A stretch of DNA of 64,000 bases from Pelodera strongyloides (Eukaryota; Nematoda; Chromadorea; Rhabditida; Rhabditidae). The stretch lies in the NCBI GenBank assembly GCA_036852015.1, contig JAANDG010000225.1, positions 62,001 to 126,000 on the forward strand, read 5' to 3'. Under the pieces are notes generated by a model, which worked only from the letters and a program-made list of their open reading frames with translations, ran no database searches and had not been told where the DNA came from. Numbering within the stretch: position 1 is the stretch's first letter; every line of letters begins with the position of its first letter. Positions 49,718-63,519 of this stretch are shown one piece after another. Made by a program: the position numbers and the translations under genes.

Positions 49718-52700
49718 CTATCTAGCAGACTCCCGCCCAGGAACAATAGACACGGGAATGGAAAGCGAGACAGAGAGAAACAGAGAGATTACTGTTTTAA
49801 ATGGGAGAGTAAAGCTCCTTATGGGATAACCTTTTCAAGTTGTTGATATCGCTAAGATCCAACAAACATGTAATAATTAAAATACACCAAAATTAAAACA
49901 GCAACGTAGTTGACAATTCAAAGAAATAAGCCCCAAGTCGCCCGCAAAGAAGTTTAGACAATTGACACTGTTTCCTACAAAAAAGGAATGCCACAGTTGT
50001 TGGAAATATTCTCAAAAATCAAGGACAACATCTTTGGAATCAAGATGCGAGAGGCAAGTTAGGTAAGGTAAACTAATGGGAGATATTAAAAGGGACGCAG
50101 AAACCAAAAGCCGTGCCCGTTCCCCCGGGACAATACAGCTCGCCATTTCGAAGACAAACCGATGTTTAGTAATGAAGTCAAATACATTCTTTTCCTAGGG
50201 GGATCAAGTACACATAACTTTGCTTAGAACAAGCCAAAACAATTCTTTTATTAATTTCTTTACTATGTTTGTTGTTCATGTTTTTGATAAATTAGCGCAC
50301 CACATGCAAACTCGCAACGAACACATACATTTCATCTCGGAATAAAAAATAATAATAAAAAGGTGATCACCTTTTTGATACAAAGTTACATGGTTCTCGG
50401 ATTATATGTGATATTTTGCGGTTCAGTATTCTTGCCGGAATGTATATTGCTTGGAATTTTGAAACGTTTGGAGATGTTTATTGGAACTTCTATAGTTTCC
50501 CGTGTGTATGATTTGAGGAGGACCGCCAACATGTGCGTAGTTCCCAGTTGAGGGCCCCAGTAAACGACTGCTTTTTCCTACGTTTTTTTAAACGTAAATC
50601 TGAGATATGACTGCCCTCAGAGCAGATCGGTGCACTGCAGGTTGTGCATTACAAATGTTCACCTGGATTGAGTTTATACTTATGACTGTGTGGAGACATT
50701 CTTTACGGCTTTGTGCGTACATCGTACGACACTGTGTCCTCCAAGACGAAAACCATTAAAATATTTTCAGATGAAAGTTCATATGAGCTTAATGACTCAT
50801 AAAGGCCCTTATTTAGATTGAAATCCCTTAGTCTCGTGATTTTTCCGGGATCCCTTCATTCTTTTATATCACTCACGAATCCTCCTCCCTCACGTGCAAA
50901 GAAAGCATTGGTGGAACAGGGCGAAATTAAACCTTGTGTTGCGTCAATCCTCGCCCCCTTTTGGTATATTTGTTGCGAGTCGCTGCCACCTACCCACATG
51001 TAAAAAGACAAACGCGAACAATTGGACGATACCCTTTTCCTAAAGACGAGTATAGGGTTGACTTGTTGGTAGAAATGACCACACATCACGTCAATAATTG
51101 GTGAAAACGTTGTGTTAACGTTTATATTACAACTTTTTTATGCTAACGATATTTGATACTTGGTGTGGGACAGGAGCAAAGGGAGAGACATGAAAGGCAA
51201 TATCCCCCGCAAGTTTCTCCACACAGGTGTTCCGATGGAAACCATACCATCAGAATAGGCCTATTATCAAGGGGGAACCGCGTTGACGTAACAACTTCAA
51301 GTAAGCATCTGATACTTGCACGCATGCAATTGTTGAAAACTTGCTCTCTCAATGTATCATGGTACGGAATATTATAATTGATTGTAACGTGCAAACAAAA
51401 CTCCGGCAATTGCAAACCGGCAATTCTGCTACGTTCTCTTGATAAACAGACAACGAATGTTATTTCTATACTCTTCCCGCCTCATACAAGTATTATTATT
51501 TCTTAAAATGCCCTTTTCCAGGCTCTTTTAGCACGTGAGACATTCAGTTCAGTCTATATCAGAGATATCGAATTTCAAGAAATGACCACTGTCCCTCTAA
51601 GAGGTGCTTTTGTTTTCATGAAATGGAAAATTAGTTCAGTTTCAATTCAGACATGAGATAGAGCATGTTGCGCCTCATATTGGAGGTCAGTGTTTGAAAC
51701 CAATTGTAAACAATCAAATCAGAATTGTACATCTCATTAATTTTTTGGTGTGTGAAAACTGAACAGCACATCGAAGTAACCCCTTGTGTTACTGTTCTGT
51801 ACATTTAAATCTCATCTGGTTAGCAATCTGCAATTCATCCATTTTTGCATGCTTTATCGCTATGTCAGTGCAATTTACCTCACAGTCAATAAATTTGCAA
51901 AGATAAGTCACATGAACGATAAATTGCAGTGACGTACCTTCTTATAATTTCCTTCAATGTGTGGGCATTACATCAGCAGCTTCCATAAATCATTTTCAGT
52001 AATTACAAATTAGTTTTTAACGAACATAATTTCCTAAAACGCTCGGGACTAAGAACAATTATTGTTTATTCTATCACAAGGTGCAATTTCCTTGAACATC
52101 AAAAATAGAAATCATTTGGAGTATTTCTTTTCTGAATATTACAGACGTTCTCATGGTGGTCTTTGAAAATGATAACCCTAATTTGAAATGGCTCGGTGGA
52201 AAATAGATTTTTGTTCTGGGAAAGGAAGTGCGTAGCAGAAACTGCAGGAGGTTGAGTTCGTAAACAAAGGACAATGACAAACATATTTATGTTAGAAGGA
52301 AGAATGTCTTTTGATAGTTAGTTATTCCGTATGAGACGAACGTAAAACAATCTTCAAATTCGTTTTGGAGTTGCAGAGGAGTTGTTCTCATGTCGCAGCG
52401 CAAAAAGGATAGGTGGACGTCTGATGTAAATTGTTAGTATTTTAACCCTATTTTCTTTCTGCAATCCATAGATGTGTCATTGAAGAAATAACAACTAATT
52501 TTTTGCAAGAAAATAATTTTAAACGCATTCAGAAGTTGGAACATTGTATTGTGGAAAACTCCCATGTAAAACCTAAAATGTTTACTGCTTAAAGTTTCAG
52601 TTAATAAGCTGCCACCGATATTGTACTGGCTGGGAAACCCTGCTTTTCAAGTCTACACAACGTGATATAATGAAACACCCACTCGGTGAACACAATGAGG

Positions 52701-53523
52701 AAAATTTTGCAAATGTCTGAAAGCCGCTAAAAATCATTTGCATAGATCCACTGTTTAGCATCGAAAGTTTAAAATCACCATTTTTCAATGATTTATTTGT
52801 CAGAACAAGGAAACACAACACATTGACCAAATAGCCCAATCAATCGACCATAATTTAAGAAAAAAATGAATGCGTAGAATTCATAGAAAACTAAAAACTT
52901 CCTTGCAAAAGCTTTACGTAGAACATACGCGTGAATAATTGGTGAAACGACGGATAAAATAATCAAAGAGAAAAAAAAGAACCGGCACTCCTGAAAATGA
53001 CTATATCGTATACACTGATAAACCCAAAGAGACGTCTCGCCGCATAATGGAAACGTTAACCAAAAGCTCTAGGTACAAAAAATCTCAATACAAAAAAAAA
53101 CTTTAAAAAAATCCTCATCACAAATCACAACTTGTTGATCAATGAGACTCGCATAGAAAAAGAGGAGCACACATTTTGAATCATAACTACAAACAAAAGT
53201 GGAGCAAGCTGATGACATGTGTATGACCATCACAACTGAATTAAATGGCAGTCAATATTCAACAATTGAATATCGTTTGGGAATACATAAATGCCAGTGA
53301 AGGCTGAAAGCTATGGAGAAAACACAATGTTCGAATCGACCAGTCAATCTTCGGTAGTTTAGTGATGAGAAGTGATACAATACTGGACGAGCTACTTTGA
53401 CTTATTTAAAAGTAAAATAGATAAATTTGTTGAGGAAGCGTAGGGATTCCTGTGAATTAAATTAGGGTTTTAGGAGAGAACAACGGAGAATATGGCGCCA
53501 TAAGAGATAGGCAAATAAAACAA
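49718..53523. other. Intergenic between GPCR and RhoGAP genes
   Basis: It probably contains an upstream exon and promoter of the GPCR and the 3' UTR of the RhoGAP gene. I could not identify a convincing signal-peptide or leader exon. No other gene recognised. Confidence 0.45.
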
Positions 53524-56500
53524 TTACAACTTGGTGCAACTTGTAATATCCTCCGTCTTTGGTTTGATGGGGAGTGGTGGTTTTTGTCCTCGCTCTTTAT
53601 CAACACGATTGTTAGCACGCTCTGGTGTTCCGAGGGTGATCAGCGTGCGATTCTCAGAATCGTGAACAATCGGAGGGTGATGTTGCTTAAATTATGATTC
53701 AGTGACTTGCAAAACTAGGCATACTCATCAAAAGACATTTGAGGAGGAGCTATTTTCCTTTAACTCTCAGTTCAACTGTTATGGTAAATAGCTACCTGCA
53801 CGGTGGTGGAACCTGTTTCCGTCTTCACTTGGGGTCTGCTTGTCCGAACTGGCACTTGAGGTGTACCAGCGACTGTTGCCATCTGTGGTGGATTCGGCAT
53901 AATAGGGCCACCCTGACTGAACATCTTTATTCCAACTTGAGTCGGCGAAGGACCCTAGAAAAAGACAGTGTTATTAATTCTAACAATAAGAAGTAGTGGA
54001 GAAAGATATATCAACAAGCTGGTTTTGCGCTAAGTATATCGTAGTCAGTTTCTCTAAAATAAGAACCCAAAGCATTCACCTACCTGTGGCTGTTGGGATG
54101 CGGAGGGAGTGTTATTGGCAATAGCGGAGTGGTAACTGACTGGTCTGTACTGGGATTGCTGTGAAATAGTGCTCGATGTTCTCACAACTGGTGGAGGGGG
54201 ACGGTGTGGCTGTAGAAGGGAATGATGTAAGATATTAGGAACATAATGTACAGAGAAAAAGGGAGAACAAGCATTATAGTTTAGATGTTATGAAGGAGCG
54301 GTGCAAGTGGAACAAATATTGTACACAATGTATTGTGCTCACATACCTTGACTTCACTGAAGCTGCGGCTCATCGCGTCGACTGCGTATTCATTCATAGA
54401 ATCCTGTGATGTTTGTGAGGGACTTTTACTTGTTGAACACGTCAACTCTCTATCCAGTGAGTCCAAAGAAGTAAGATCGATTAGGTCATTCTGCAACGTA
54501 CTAGTGTTAAAGTGATCCGCAGCTTCTTCAGCCCAAGACCGTCTATAGATATGAATAGATATGAAGGAAATTCACTTCGAAACCATCGTTTTTACCTTCA
54601 CTAACTTGTATACAGTAAACTGACACTTAAGACGTACAACATAATTCATTAAACTCACTGAGTGATTATTGTTCGGTTGTTCTCTGGGCGCCTGCTTGGT
54701 GTATAATTCGTTTATGACGGGGGATGGGGCGTACAGGACAGAGAAGGTAGCTTGGACCGCTTCCGAGCTACTCGCCTCGTATGATGGCTTTTTCACTTGG
54801 GGAGGAGTAATGGCTTCAACCACACCCGATCTGAAGATGCAAATTAATACACAAACTATATCTAAGCTGCAACATCTCGCCTCTCATAAAAAATGAAAGA
54901 TCGCGTGATGGTAAACAGAGAATTAATAATTATATAAGGTACACATCATAATACTTCACATATTATAATACAACAGACAACTCTACCTGATTGTATTCAA
55001 GGAAGTCTGTTCCGTCGGTGGTGCGGGGGCTGGTTGCTTTGGCCTTCCAGCCCTATTCGGTGATGGTGATACACTATACTGAGAAGGGGCAGGAGAGGTT
55101 GATGGGATTTCAACTCTGAATTGATTGCACTATACATAGCTACCAAAGTAAATCAAACGCGGGCAGTGATAGAAAAGCTAGTACTATCCTTCAGGGTATG
55201 TTCAGTACTTTAAAGAGTGAATCAAATACCTGTTCTTGTATTGGGTGTCCACAGTAAGTGAATGGTTGTTGGAAGGACTTGAGAAAGATCGTGCAAGAAG
55301 AGAAGAGTCCGATCCACTCGAGAAAGACGTCGACGTGCCTCCAGTCATAATAGAAGTCGAATGATTCCCACTATTATTCACCGAATATTGAGAGGCGTCC
55401 ACTGATGAAGACATTGTAGCTTGGGATCCAAACAGTTCATTACAGTTCAGTAGAAAGACCTCCACAAGCTGAAAGTGGAAATATAAGCAACAATGCGAGC
55501 TGTGAGGGAAAGTGAATGAACCAGTTACGAAATGGCGAGCCGGGGAAAGAAAGACGTTCAGAAAAGAAATCAGCGCGACACCACGGACGCTGCATACTGT
55601 CGAATGACTCAGGTTTGTAAAGCTACAAAACTCAACACTTCTAAACCAACGATTCTCGGACAAAAGAAGCAGTAAAGTTGTGATGGTCATTTGTTATTAC
55701 TGAGAAATCACCTTTTAATAAAAACAAACCTTCGATCCAGTAGTATTGTCGTTCTCTGCGTTGTTTCCTATCAAGTTTGGTCCAAATACAATAGACAAAT
55801 TCCCGGCATTCATCCTGAACAACAAATCCATTAACCACGTCTTCAAATCAAGAAATAAAGCACAATAATATTACAGGTCATCAGAAAAAAGGAACACCCA
55901 CATGGTCACGTTCTCATATTGCAGCATTTCGTAGAGAAAATGCATGAGAAATGCTAGATTATCCCTATTCGCCACCGGAAGTTCCCTGAGAAGTCTCCTT
56001 ATTTCAGCTATTCGACTTGTACCATCCAACCTGAAAAAACATTAAAGTGAAATTGCGGTCGGTCTCCAGCATTAGTTAAGCAAAAAATCCAAAAAGGGAG
56101 GAGAAAGCTTCTGATCGTTCGTTACCGCCCATTTTGGATTTTACTTGTAAATTCTACATTTTTGTCAATATTTCGTCATTTGCATGCCGCGGAACATAAT
56201 GAAAATAAAATAATAATAAAACCTTGTTTTATAAAATTGTTTGAACTATTTTTGGACAAAAAAAAACAAAATGGGTTCCATACCGATTTAAGAGTCAGGC
56301 AAGAGCAGCACAAGTAGAATTCACATGTAAGGACACTTATGAACAAGTAGGACTTATCATATTCGAACGTTTTCCTTGGAAATCTCAAGAGTTGGGAGCG
56401 TACCTGATAGCATTAACCCAGTCCTGATAAAGGTGATTGGTGAGTAGAGGTTCCGGAAGTTCTCGAAGGTAGCTCTTCAGCACAGAGCAAATCTGTATTA

Positions 56501-59034
56501 AACAGAAGAATGTTGTTAAGCATGCACCACTTGCATATTCGCAAAATATCAGCAGACATACAATAACTTATTTGTCAGTTGTATAGTTTGAAGAGACTTT
56601 AAGGCCATATACAAAATAGAGGAGCGAAAAAGCGCTGAGTGTCAAGAGCAGTCCAGAATAGAGATAAATTTCATCTGGAAAAAAGTCAATAAAAATAAAA
56701 ATGAGCCAACCGAGTGTGGGTCGTGGAGGTATTCGCCTCTATCGTTCTCTATTTGTCCCGCATCAAAGGCAGCCTTCATTCGCTTCATCTTTGTGTTGTT
56801 GCCGTTCACGCGAAACAACCCTGGATTGAAACATCAAGCCGTATGCACGATTGTTCATCTCAGTAAGATAATAAACATCAATAGACCTTTTACAATAAGC
56901 ATCAATATTCCGAAGACAAATTAGAAGTTGCAAAATGAGAAAAGGAACCTCTTTCGTTAAATCCACTTTCCCGTAGCATATCGCAACAAGTTTCCAAAAC
57001 AAGTGAAATTCTCTCCCCGGACCTATATCGCAGATGCTCTTCTAGTTCAACTCCAAATACGGGCCGTGGTTGAGCAGTTGCTAGAAACAATAGAGATAAT
57101 GTGTGAACGAATTTAAAAAAAAAGTTCAAACCTAGTATTGTCTTTCGGGGAACAATAAGAGAACGGCCATTTAGTTGGAGCTCAAACCGCAAATGTGTTT
57201 CTCAAAATTCTCCCCACAAAGGGAAACAAACTTTGTACAAAATAAGATTCGATACCGTAACTTGAAGCAACTTACATATTTCTCTTCGAATCTCAGGCAG
57301 TGCACTTTCAAATGACAACAAAGCACTTCGATGATAGTCAATCTGACCCTCAATATAGGCAGCAAACACATTGGCGATCTCTTGCTCCTTCGAAGCCAAT
57401 GTGTAAATATCGGTAATTGTTGAATCCTTAACCAAGATAACATTGTATGAAAGCACAGCCACTTGGTTGGACCATCTTTTGGTGTGGAAAGAAGTAACAC
57501 CGACCACCGACAGGCAACCAACATACTGAGATTAAAGAAAGGAGTAGTTAATATTGTGTTGATATTGTGCGTTGAATGTTGTTGGGTTAAGTGAAGATAA
57601 GAACTTCTTGGTGGATAATATACCTTCTGACTCTCCATGCTTCTCTCGTTGGAGTCGAGATCTTGCTGAGCTTGCATTCTCATATCGTCGTGTTTAGTAT
57701 TTAGAGCTTTCCTCGCGATATCCACATCAATGATCATTTTGTCAAGTTTTTCCTAAGAAGGAAGAATGGTAAAAGACCGACCACCGATAGACGGATAAAA
57801 GATTGCGAGTAGGCAATGAATTTTAGAAAAACAACAAAAGAAAATAGTGTCAATAAACATAACACAGAAGTTAATTGTCGGGAGATGAGTGCATAATTTC
57901 ATGCAAGTTAATGAGGACGTGTGCGGGGACTGAATTAACCAAGAGGAGGGGTAAAGGTGAACCAGTAAATCACGTACCTTACATTTGTTGAGCGTCTTAT
58001 CGAACTCAAGATACTTAACAAGTGGTTCTAAAACGGTTTTCTCGACAGTTTGTTCCATGTGGATCTAAAATAAATACAAGAACTATTTTTATGCATATAA
58101 GTTACACATAGAAAGTAACCTCATGATTAAATAATAGCGTTTAGTTTTGCGTCGGGTATCGAAATAATGACTTTTTACAGTGCGAACTAATTAGGGGGGG
58201 GGAGGGATTGAATGGAGGGGTTGAATCAACCGGAGAATATTAAAGAAAATATAACCATCTGCATAACTAACCCTCTCCTCAAGCACCTTGTTGACTGCAC
58301 TGCTGATGTATTCCATAACTCGGGCCAAACATGATGAATTCAGTGCACTCAATTCGTGTGCTTCATTGGCAAGATCATTAACCAGAGGATATTCGTCGAG
58401 CTTTTTCTAAAAAAAAAATAGAAAGAAAAAGCATAGGCAATACAATGGAAGGCATTTTAGAAAAATCGCATGAAGTAGCTACACACCAACCTTTCTTTTC
58501 TCCACCTGCTCGTCTTTGACACCAGTTTTAATACAATTCGAGATATTCTTTCGGTACGATGTGACAGAGGCGATCACCTAAAAATGACTTATTTGTTATT
58601 CAATTCGTTTAAGACAAGAAAACCAATTAGCTTCATAGCTAATCAGTAGCCAATTTTTTTATGAATTTTACAACAGAATCTATCAACAAAATCTATCAAA
58701 GAAATCGGAGTGAACTAGCAGTGAAAATGTGCAAAATCAAAACTACTTAAACTTTACTTAAAAATAAAATCACCTTTTGATTTCGTTGATCCACATCGTG
58801 CACTTTCTGAAGCTCATCCTGTTTAACCGCTCTGAAACAAGAAAGGTTCGCTTATTGTTAGTTAGAATGCATATATCACAAAAGATGTTCTCAACACCAA
58901 ATAATACCATGAAAATTCCACTGTTCTATTAGAGAAAAACAACAAAACAAATGTAAAAAGAATTCAACTCACAATCCGAGATTTTGTTGAACCCGTTTGA
59001 ATTTTTGTCGCATCGCCTTATTAGCGCGATCCAT
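53524..59034 (-). CDS. BAR and RhoGAP protein of the ARHGAP17/ARHGAP44 (RICH/Nadrin) type
   Basis: Family role: binds curved membranes through the BAR domain and stimulates GTP hydrolysis by Cdc42/Rac. Exons on the minus strand: 58973-59034, 58774-58831, 58491-58577, 58272-58406, 57978-58064, 57624-57752, 57276-57525, 56949-57080, 56711-56820, 56404-56492, 55902-56030, 55730-55814, 55230-55468, 54987-55115, 54659-54830, 54347-54542, 54084-54209, 53796-53954, 53524-53685, for about 845 aa. The BAR domain spans about residues 1-260 (ending IDYHRSALLSFESALPEIR). RhoGAP spans about 275-460, with arginine finger R317 in GLFRVNG, LKSYLRELPEPLL, and AGNLSIVFGPNLIG. The tail is Ser/Pro-rich with SH3-binding stretches (PKQPAPAPP, KPPLPIKPK) and ends SCTKL, a class I PDZ ligand like that of vertebrate ARHGAP17. 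One junction (54659 to 54542) breaks phase: the exon ends in phase 0 and the next needs phase 2. I could not find a convincing microexon. Confidence 0.9.
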
Positions 59035-59903
59035 TTTTGATTTTGAGTTTATGTATACAGCAAAATATTGAGTTATAACATGGAATCACCTAAACGAATT
59101 GAAAATTAAAAACTGAGAGCTATATTTAAAAAAAATTGAGAGAAAAATAACAAATTCGACCAGAGTGATAAACTGACTGAATGAACGTTTGAAATGCAAT
59201 CATGTATTTGTCATCAAAAGATGTCAGAGTGAAGAAAACAATAAATATAAGAACATATACAACGAATCATCGCAGAAAATGAACGATTTTGCACGACGAC
59301 GCGTACGGCAATTACGATTGGCGGGGGACCGCTGTCATTTGTAAGTAAACGTAGTCTTTATGAATAAGCACGAGCAGTTTTGAGAGAGTAAAATAACGGA
59401 CTGCTCATGAGCTTTTGCCTATTGAGGTTTACTAAGCCGGGCACATTGAAAGCATTTATTGAGTGACTCTCCCTTTCTTATCAGAAATTGTGATAAACGA
59501 AAGGAAATATGTAAAAGTGCCATACACCTGTAAAATCAGAAAGATGCAGTATGTACAAACAGTGAAGCACTGAACAATACATATTGACGTACAAAAAATA
59601 TAAGCTCATTAAAGTTAACATCAAAATTAAATGTGGAATAGTATTTAAAGCATTATTATTTATATAAAGCCAAGCTGCCTAAAAATTCAACAAAAACAGA
59701 TTGCGCAATATTTTTGACAATGGACTGGAATAGTACAAACCTTAGTCTAAATAATAAAGAAAACATCTGACATCAGTAAGCTTCTACAACAACAAAAAAA
59801 TTGTTTCTCTTTTGTGAAAATATTAGCCGACCCTAACGACAAATTTTATTAAAAAAACGCCCATGATTGATTTGTGTTACTGACTATGTCTCTATAAATC
59901 TAC
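59035..59903. other. Upstream region of the RhoGAP gene
   Basis: AT-rich. It presumably contains the minus-strand promoter and 5' UTR. No other feature recognised. Confidence 0.4.
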
Positions 59904-60268
59904 TTAAAGGGAATATGTAAGCCCTTTTTGAAGTTAAGCTGTGTTGATAGAATGTATGTTCCCCATTAAGGAAACAATAACAAAAGATGTCCAAAGATCC
60001 CCAGTTAGCAGAAAATAAACCACAAAGTTCACCCTTTCCATAGTAAACGCGTTACTTGAGACGATGCCATACATCGACGGGGTCAATGGAAATTTTTTCA
60101 AATATACATACAGATATCGTGAAATTGCATTACTCAGAGACATATTTGCATGCAAATTCGAATATTCACATTTGCATATTCAGCCGCCTATTTAAATTCA
60201 CGTCTGGTGTGGAAACTCTAGTTATGCGTGTGTTTTGCGCATTTTGAGTGCCTACATATTCCCTTTAA
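59904..60268. mobile_element. TTAA-flanked MITE
   Basis: A 357-bp element (59908-60264) between TTAA copies at 59904-59907 and 60265-60268. The ends AGGGAATATGTAAGCC and (inverted) AGGGAATATGTAGGCA match over about 15 bp. No transposase frame. It shares the TTAA duplication and AGGGA terminus with the elements at 17945 and 47159, but the inner sequences differ. Confidence 0.75.
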
Positions 60269-63200
60269 TAAAATAAAGTAAAAGCGGCCGGCGGTCACTT
60301 CTGAAAGATCGCGGTCAAGTGTGTTTGAGAGTATGTTGTGTGTCCTATCGCCATTGAGCAGGAACAGAGGTGATCACTTTCCAAAATAAACACTTCGGCT
60401 AGGCAAACATATTGATTTTACGCCAACATTCATCAAGATAACTTCTGATTAGTTAGGATTGCTATAAACTATGATATCGTCATTCGATCCAGTGGATATA
60501 ATGGATGCATACATAGACTGATAGCTGAATCTCTCCGATTGTGTTAAATATAATATGGCCCCTTTTACTTGTGTTAACTATAATATGGCTCCTTTTACAC
60601 TTACTACGTGATATAGAAATAAACATGCGTGGTCATTATTGACAATCTCAGAACGTGCCTACAATGTGATGCTTTGGTTAGTAGGCCACTCACTATCGGG
60701 AATGAGCTATGTGGGAGGAGGGCTGTAATTTGCATATTGAGTTCGCAAGTGGGAATTTAATTTTCGTAGAAGGAGACTCTGAGAAGGAATTCGAGGACAA
60801 TCAGAAGAGAGAGTGGGATTCAACACTTCAAGCATTTTCTAAAACGGACGTTTTTGCATGAGGTCACTGGCTAGGTCACTAGAACACTTTTATGCAAATG
60901 TTGCCGGAGCTAAATTGCAGTATTTTAGTCTGGCGGCCGAAAAAAACGGCATGGAAGGACCAGTTGAGAAAAGTGAAGAAGAGTATGGAAATATATTGTG
61001 CAAGAAAAAGAATTTCACAAATTCGAATTAACGTTTTGGTTTGGATAAGCATATGAGTGGATCATGTAAATATAAAGATAAAGATGTTCATAAATATTCG
61101 AATTACAAGTCACCTTCAACTCATTTTTCCATTCAATGAAAACGTTCTTTCGTAACGTTAATCGTTCAGGTCGTTTAATAGTGCTTTGTTGAATTTGTGC
61201 GGACAAAAAGCGCTGGGAAAATAATTGAGCCGCCGACAGCAGACAAGGACTGCCGTCACTATTGTATTAGTACTATTACTTCAAAATTCAAGTAAACAAT
61301 AGCTTTCATAGTTCGTAAATCAACGATCCTTATTTGTAGTTCAAGCAGTACAGCTACATATTTTTATAGTTAAAATTCCACCAAAAGATGGGCAACAAAA
61401 CTACCAACAAAACATAAATCGAAATATTCCTAGAAGCAAAGACGTGTTTTCCTGTTTTTCCCAATAAACGCACTCTTCTCAAGTACAACAGAGAATCTGA
61501 GCAAATATTCGGGTTGCAGTCGGTTGTGTAGGAAATTAGCAAATATGCAACTGTGCGGTTAGTTTGTAAAATCTAGAGCAAAAACTACATGTCGGCGGAA
61601 AAACACTTTCGTATTACAGGGGTCTCTTCTTCGTACACTGTTTAGTTAGGATAGAACATGCTTTTGATGATTACTTATTGTCCCTCAACCGCTCGCCTAA
61701 GAAAAAAATATGTTGTTTTTTCTTGGCTGCTGCACAGGCTTCCCCTTTTCATTCCGATTTACCCATCAATAACATCAGTAACAGTCCAAATCATACAAAT
61801 TGAAGTGTAAATTTGAACAGAAAATTATGCAAGATTGATTTTAGCTTTGAAGTGATAGTGATTGTAATGGAAGAGAGTGTTGGTGACAGTTTGGGGATCG
61901 ATGCTGTACTTGGAGTGCTGTGAGGATGACTCAGTCTCTCTCCAAAACTCTCCGAAGTCTCGTTCGGTCTCTATTCTCGCTGTATTTGTCTACTACTCTC
62001 GTCTCACCTCTCTCACATGTCGCCCTCTCGGTGAGTCTTTCTATTTAGCTCTCTGTCGTCCTCCCTCACTATCTAGCTGTCAAAAACGAGAACTAGTCTC
62101 GCTTCTTTTGATCATTACCGATACAATACATGGGAGGCAATTGGCACGCGCTACGCAGTAAAGAACTTGCAGTAAAGTGGTTCTATTTATAACAACACAT
62201 TTCAGCCAGAATGGATTATGAATGCATAGGTTATATGCTTCATTTATGAAATCGAGTAGCAAGGGTAGAAAACAAGATAATATAACCAAACACAATCTTG
62301 CAGCATAAACTTATGCAGAGGCCTCGGACAGCGTAAGCTCGAAGTCATTATAAGAGTTCTCAAGTTGTCCGTCCAATAACTCTTTTTGTGTGTGTATCTA
62401 TATACCTCTGGCTGTGTTCTATCTCTGATTCTTTGGTTTCACTGCGTCTCTAGTCTCATCACTCAAGGTACTCGAAATGATAAAGCGCACACGATCGGTC
62501 TATGCTTCTTTCCAGGCATCCTGAGATGAATGGGACCTCCTCTTTCCCTCACTTTCTCTCTCCTCATGCCTGCTTTCTATCAGTCTCTCGATTCCTCCCC
62601 TCTTCCCCTCTGCTGTTCCCTCTTCCCACTCTCCCTCGCATTGCATGTCTCTGACATATGAAATATAATTATATATCAACTATAGTAACTTTACATAAAT
62701 ACGTAAGTATTCAGTTGTCCACGGCTCATTGCAAAACCCTGCCACTAGTTCGCTTTAAGCAGTATTTCGCTTGTTCTTTCTTTTATAGAAGTGAATCTGA
62801 CGTTAGTTGAGTTCTGACATATATATGGTTTATTGGAAGACAATATAAATACATAAACAAAAAAAGCGCATGCAGAGTAATAATGGACAACTAATGTCAA
62901 ATGTCAACCAACAGGAACCCTAAGACACGGCTCTTTATTTTCTGAATAATATTTTTTGATTGGTTATATGTCGGTAAGCTGCTAGATTTTTTGAGTTTTC
63001 CATAAGATGAATATTTATTGTTATCAGTTATTGTTGTTATATCTTAAAAGACGGCTAACGCCGCATGGCGAATTTCCATGATATAATGATTTCGTCCACA
63101 TTCTAAGTTTCCCAATTGTCATGCAAAATTGGGAATGTCCCGCTGCACGCACGCAAATAGGGCATACTTATGAAACGACTGTAACGTAGGTGAAAATCTT

Positions 63201-63440
63201 ACCGAGTGAAGACACACCTCGTTCTTTTACGTGAGAATATTCTAAGTTGAGGTTGAGCCCTGGCGCACTTTTATACCTAAAGCGTTCTCATGTTCTGTCT
63301 GAACGCAACGAAAAATAGAATATCTCAAGTCGTCTTTCGGGAATAAAAGGAGAGAGGAAGATCAGTTTTGCAGCAAGATAAACAGCTCCGACATTGCTTT
63401 TTTTAATTACTTTTTTTACGTTTCAGGCTTTTAAATCAGG
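60269..63440. other. Intergenic, no gene recognised
   Basis: A 29-bp unit (TATAATATGGCCCCTTTTAC and flank) is tandemly duplicated at 60540-60600. Positions 61915-62090 and 62390-62650 are pyrimidine-rich. A short frame at 61867 starting MEESVGDSLGID ends after 18 codons. I found no exon chain. Confidence 0.4.
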
Positions 63441-63460
63441 AATGGCAACTTTTCAGCGAA

Positions 63461-63507
63461 CGCCGTAGGCCGATCCTACCTCAAGTCGGAGAAGAGCCCG
63501 CAAGGGT
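63461..63507. repeat. GC-rich dispersed motif copy 3
   Basis: It shares AGGCCGAT and GTCGGAGAAGAGCCCG with the copy at 18353-18412. It lies just left of the tandem array at the right edge of the window. Confidence 0.55.
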
Positions 63508-63519
63508 AGAAGTGTAGAA

